From assembly GCA_000727475.1 (NCBI GenBank), contig KL647292.1:514213-578212 (forward strand): 64,000 nucleotides of DNA, written 5' to 3'. This DNA comes from Sarcocystis neurona. Taxonomy: Eukaryota > Apicomplexa > Conoidasida > Eucoccidiorida > Sarcocystidae. Made by a program: the position numbers and the translations under genes. Position 1 is the first letter of the stretch. Every line of letters starts with the position of its first letter. Positions 61,102-64,000 of this stretch are shown in pieces. The notes beneath the pieces are model-generated. The model searched no databases and had not been told where the DNA came from. It was given only the letters and a program-made list of their open reading frames with translations.

Positions 61102-62329
61102 TGTATACCTGCAGGGTCAATTGGCAATGCATGCACACGTACTCGAATGACCATTTGCGTCTGATGCTTGCCGTCAACATTCATTCACCGCGACATTACA
61201 TGTTCCCATTCTCACGAGCCTTAACGACGATGTCGGATATTGACGCAGATGGTGTTACACACATTCATGTTCTAATAAATGTTTCCTTGATGTGAAGTGT
61301 ACATTAAGCGCAGACATGGACGTGGTCTCACACTCTCTTATCGGCATTACGACCAGTAAAAAGGAGGGAGTTTCAGACGTCTCTGTATTAGAAAAGGTAT
61401 GGAATCAGTGCTAATCAAATTTGATCTCGTGCGTGGGCAAAGGGACAGTGGACGGAAATATTTGCGAACGCCCATGTTGCCTATGGTTGTGCACGCACAA
61501 ACCATACATCGACAACGCACGCATGTGCCGCGGGGTAAAGCTCCCCCGTTTAACGCGACTGTAGAGTTCCATCGTGCGAGGTTTAGAATCCTTCTACAAT
61601 TCCCTATCGATGTGTGTATGTGTATGAAACTACCTTTTCGATGAGGGACGCGGTATTGTTCCGGTTATTCCGGATTAGTACGTTATTCCACAGATTCGCC
61701 ACGCGTTTCTCCGGAAGATTCCCCTCTGTCTCCGCTCTCCTTTTTTTCGTTACATTCATTCACGCAGTGGTATTCAATCCTTCAGGTCTCCCCTGTCACA
61801 GAGTATCTCCGCCTCCGTTCTCTTTTCCTCTTCATATTCTGTGGAGCGACAACACTTACGCATTCACCCGCGCGCATGTGCGCAGCGGTGAAAGAAGACA
61901 TCTCCGTTGAAGTTTTGCCATTGGTCTTCGGTGACGTTCTTTCTCGTGTCTCAGCACGAAGACAACTTCCAGCTCCAGGGTACTGAAAACTGTATCTTCA
62001 TGTCTTATTTCGAAGCTGCCAGCGATCTTTTTACCGTTGCTGAAACATCGACGAAAACCCGTTTTGCGCCACTCCATCAGAGACTACTGCGCTGGCCCTG
62101 CATCAGCTTCATTCTGTGTTATTCCAGTGCAGCTGAATCCTCCTTCTTCTGACTTAATCTAACAAACGCTAGTTGTACTCGTCCTGAGGCTTCGCATTTA
62201 CGGACACACCAACCCCGCGACACACATACCGTGCCACAGGTAGACACAGCATGACAAATCGATGGAGAGATACACACGGATGGGTACGTAAACAAGAATG
62301 CACACGCAGACGCAGAAAGAAAGAAATAG

Positions 62330-62740
62330 CTGGATAGTCAGGTGGCGGGGGACGGTAGTAAAGATATGGTGAGAGAGAGACAAGAACATCGTTAAGGCGA
62401 CAGAAGAGAAGGGAGCGTGATAGAGGGCTGGCGAGAGATGGGTAGATGGCGAGCACTCCATAGAGAGAGAGGGAGAGAGGGGTCGAGAGAGAGCTAGAGA
62501 CGGTTGGAGAAATTGATAAAACGACAAAGTGGATAGGGTAGTTGGCTATTAGGATGGTTAGAGAGAAAACGGCATTACACGGGTAGTTGCTAGAGAGGAG
62601 AGTTTCTGAAAGTAGAGGAATACGGAGGTTCAGAAGGAGAGAGAGGACAGGAAGCTAGTTAGACAGAGCTTGAGGGACGGGCGACCGGGGAAGAAGGAAG
62701 AAGCCCTGGGTCGGTAGAGGAGGAAAAAGGTCTGAAAATC
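62330..62740. repeat. GA-rich low-complexity tract
   Basis: Irregular GAGAGA, GGAGAGAG and TAGAGAG words dominate the plus strand and mark a return to repeat-rich composition, continuing more weakly to about 63030. Confidence 0.8.
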
Positions 62741-63033
62741 TGACAGAGGGCCAGAGAAAACACTTTGGGGGATGCATGGGTAGACACGTAGACTGTTGTA
62801 CAAGACTCAAGAGGTGTGTCGAAGGAAGCGTAGACACGCGTGCGGGTAGACAGAGGAACACACATGGGAATAAATGGTTGAAGCAGAGGTACACGTAAAT
62901 ACAAAGGGTGGACCAGAGAGCCAGATATGGAAAACGAGCGGAGAAATATAAATAGGTAGGTGCGTGAACTGATACGGAGAAGTAGCGCCACAGAGAGAGA
63001 GACACACACACATACAGAGGGATAGAGAGGTAG

Positions 63034-63738
63034 ATGGTGAGCGTGGCAGCAGGAAGTACTCATTTCGCTCGTGGACCAGCCGTGTGCTCCTCCTACTACT
63101 GCCTGCTTTGGTACGTAATACTGCTCTTCTTTATTCTGTTCATCTTCTCCTTCCTCCTACTCCTGTTCTCCTTTGTTACTGTCAGCTGTACATCCATACG
63201 AACATGGAGCAATATTTGTGATATTACGGCAGGGCCGTGCGGCATCTTCATCGTTATTCTGTTATTCGACGACAGTTATAGCCGCCGTTTTCTCCCTGGT
63301 TTTCTTCCAGCGCTTTCTATGGTAAAAGGACCTGTACCGACGACTCTTCTTTTCTTTGTTGTTTCTCTTCCTCCCCTCTGCACTAGCAATTAGTCGGTTT
63401 GTGAATTGTCTGATTCTCCTTCGCAGCGGCAATTCTAGAAGTAGCTACGTTCTTCTGCGACCTCTTGTTCCCTTTCGCCAGCCGCTCTTGTCCGACTTCT
63501 CCTTTTTCCCGCTTTTTTCCCCTCCCTCTTTTCCTCTCTCTCCTTCTTTTTGTCCTTGGTGTCTCCCGCAGAAGTTTACTGCACGCATGACGTCTCCTTC
63601 TCTTCGCTTGTGAGAGAAATTACGTCCGTCGCCCTTCCTGTCGTCGTCAGCCGAGTGCAGGCGACATCACTCGAAAAAGAATTGCGAGTTTCAGACGAGG
63701 TCTTCTCTTTTTCGTCCTGGCACTGCTGCCGCAGATGA
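63034..63738 (+). CDS. Proposed three-exon small gene, unidentified product
   Basis: Exon 63034-63110 begins with ATG (MVSVAAGSTHFARGPAVCSS) and ends at a strong GTACGT donor in phase 2. Exon 63394-63440 follows a pyrimidine-rich acceptor ending CAATTAG and supplies RFVNCLILLRSGNSR; its donor GTAGCT is weaker. Exon 63572-63738 follows a very strong polypyrimidine tract ending CTCCCGCAG; it encodes VYCTHDVSFSSLVREITSVA and continues to a TGA at 63736-63738. All three join in phase, giving about 97 residues. The final exon is the most convincing. A GTCTTC donor inside it could extend the gene past the window. No family is recognised. Confidence 0.38.
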
Positions 63739-64000
63739 GCCTCTGGGGACGTGCTTGCTGCGTGTTTTCGTAGGGCTGCTGCTGCAGATGAAGAAATGCA
63801 TGTGGACGCTTCTCGATCAAAGGAAAAGAAGACGAAAGAAATAGGAGAAGGAAGAGAAAGGGGAGAAAGGAAGTTGACAGAAAGGGAGGAAGGAAGGAGG
63901 GCACACAAAGGAAGAGAAACGAGGAGTCGAAGACGACGGGGACGCACATTCGTCGAAGATGAACAAAAATGAAAGAAAATGGGAAGCCTTCGAGATTCTT

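Overview
This window looks like nuclear DNA from a coccidian apicomplexan, probably an eimeriid or Cystoisospora-like relative; genus is not settled. The reasons are spliceosomal GT-AG introns, exons carrying long Ala/Gln/Ser runs next to normally conserved domains, dense (TA)n, (CA)n, GA and CAG-type repeats, and a run of N inside an AT microsatellite (60344-60662), typical of a draft eukaryotic assembly. No bacterial operons, phage or CRISPR structures are visible. Gene models were built by hand by chaining donor and acceptor sites in matching phase through recognisable domains; the longest raw open frames are mostly microsatellite artefacts.

Four genes can be named with confidence. (1) An AMP-activated kinase beta subunit on the minus strand (20781 down to at least 11789), with an N-myristoylation-like start, a CBM48 starch/glycogen-binding module and most of the C-terminal interaction domain. 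(2) A La-type RNA-binding protein on the minus strand (39180 to 29599), with a La motif, RRM-like segments and an Ala/Gln-rich tail. (3) An ankyrin-like plus BTB/POZ protein on the minus strand (51410 to 45901). (4) An inositol polyphosphate kinase on the plus strand (55535 to 58539). A short three-exon model is proposed at 63034-63738 (+), a terminal exon at 7714-7855 (+), and several orphan exon candidates are listed with low confidence.

The layout is segmental. From 1 to about 22.7 kb, from about 26 to 40 kb and from about 62 kb onward the DNA is packed with microsatellites, polypurine tracts and minisatellites; genes here have kilobase introns and homopolymeric amino-acid runs. From about 22.7 to 26 kb and 40 to 62 kb the sequence is much less repetitive; genes there have mostly 90-850 bp introns and few amino-acid runs. 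This recalls the alternating repeat-rich and repeat-poor segments described for Eimeria tenella chromosome 1.

The four named genes do not form an obvious pathway. AMPK beta fits coccidian amylopectin storage and energy sensing, the inositol phosphate kinase fits phosphate/energy signalling, La fits RNA polymerase III transcript handling, and the BTB protein could be a ubiquitin-ligase adaptor. The most unusual signal is a perfect 14-base palindrome, GGTGTACGTACACC, repeated through the AMPK beta locus, whose core also recurs inside a 62-bp minisatellite in a La intron.
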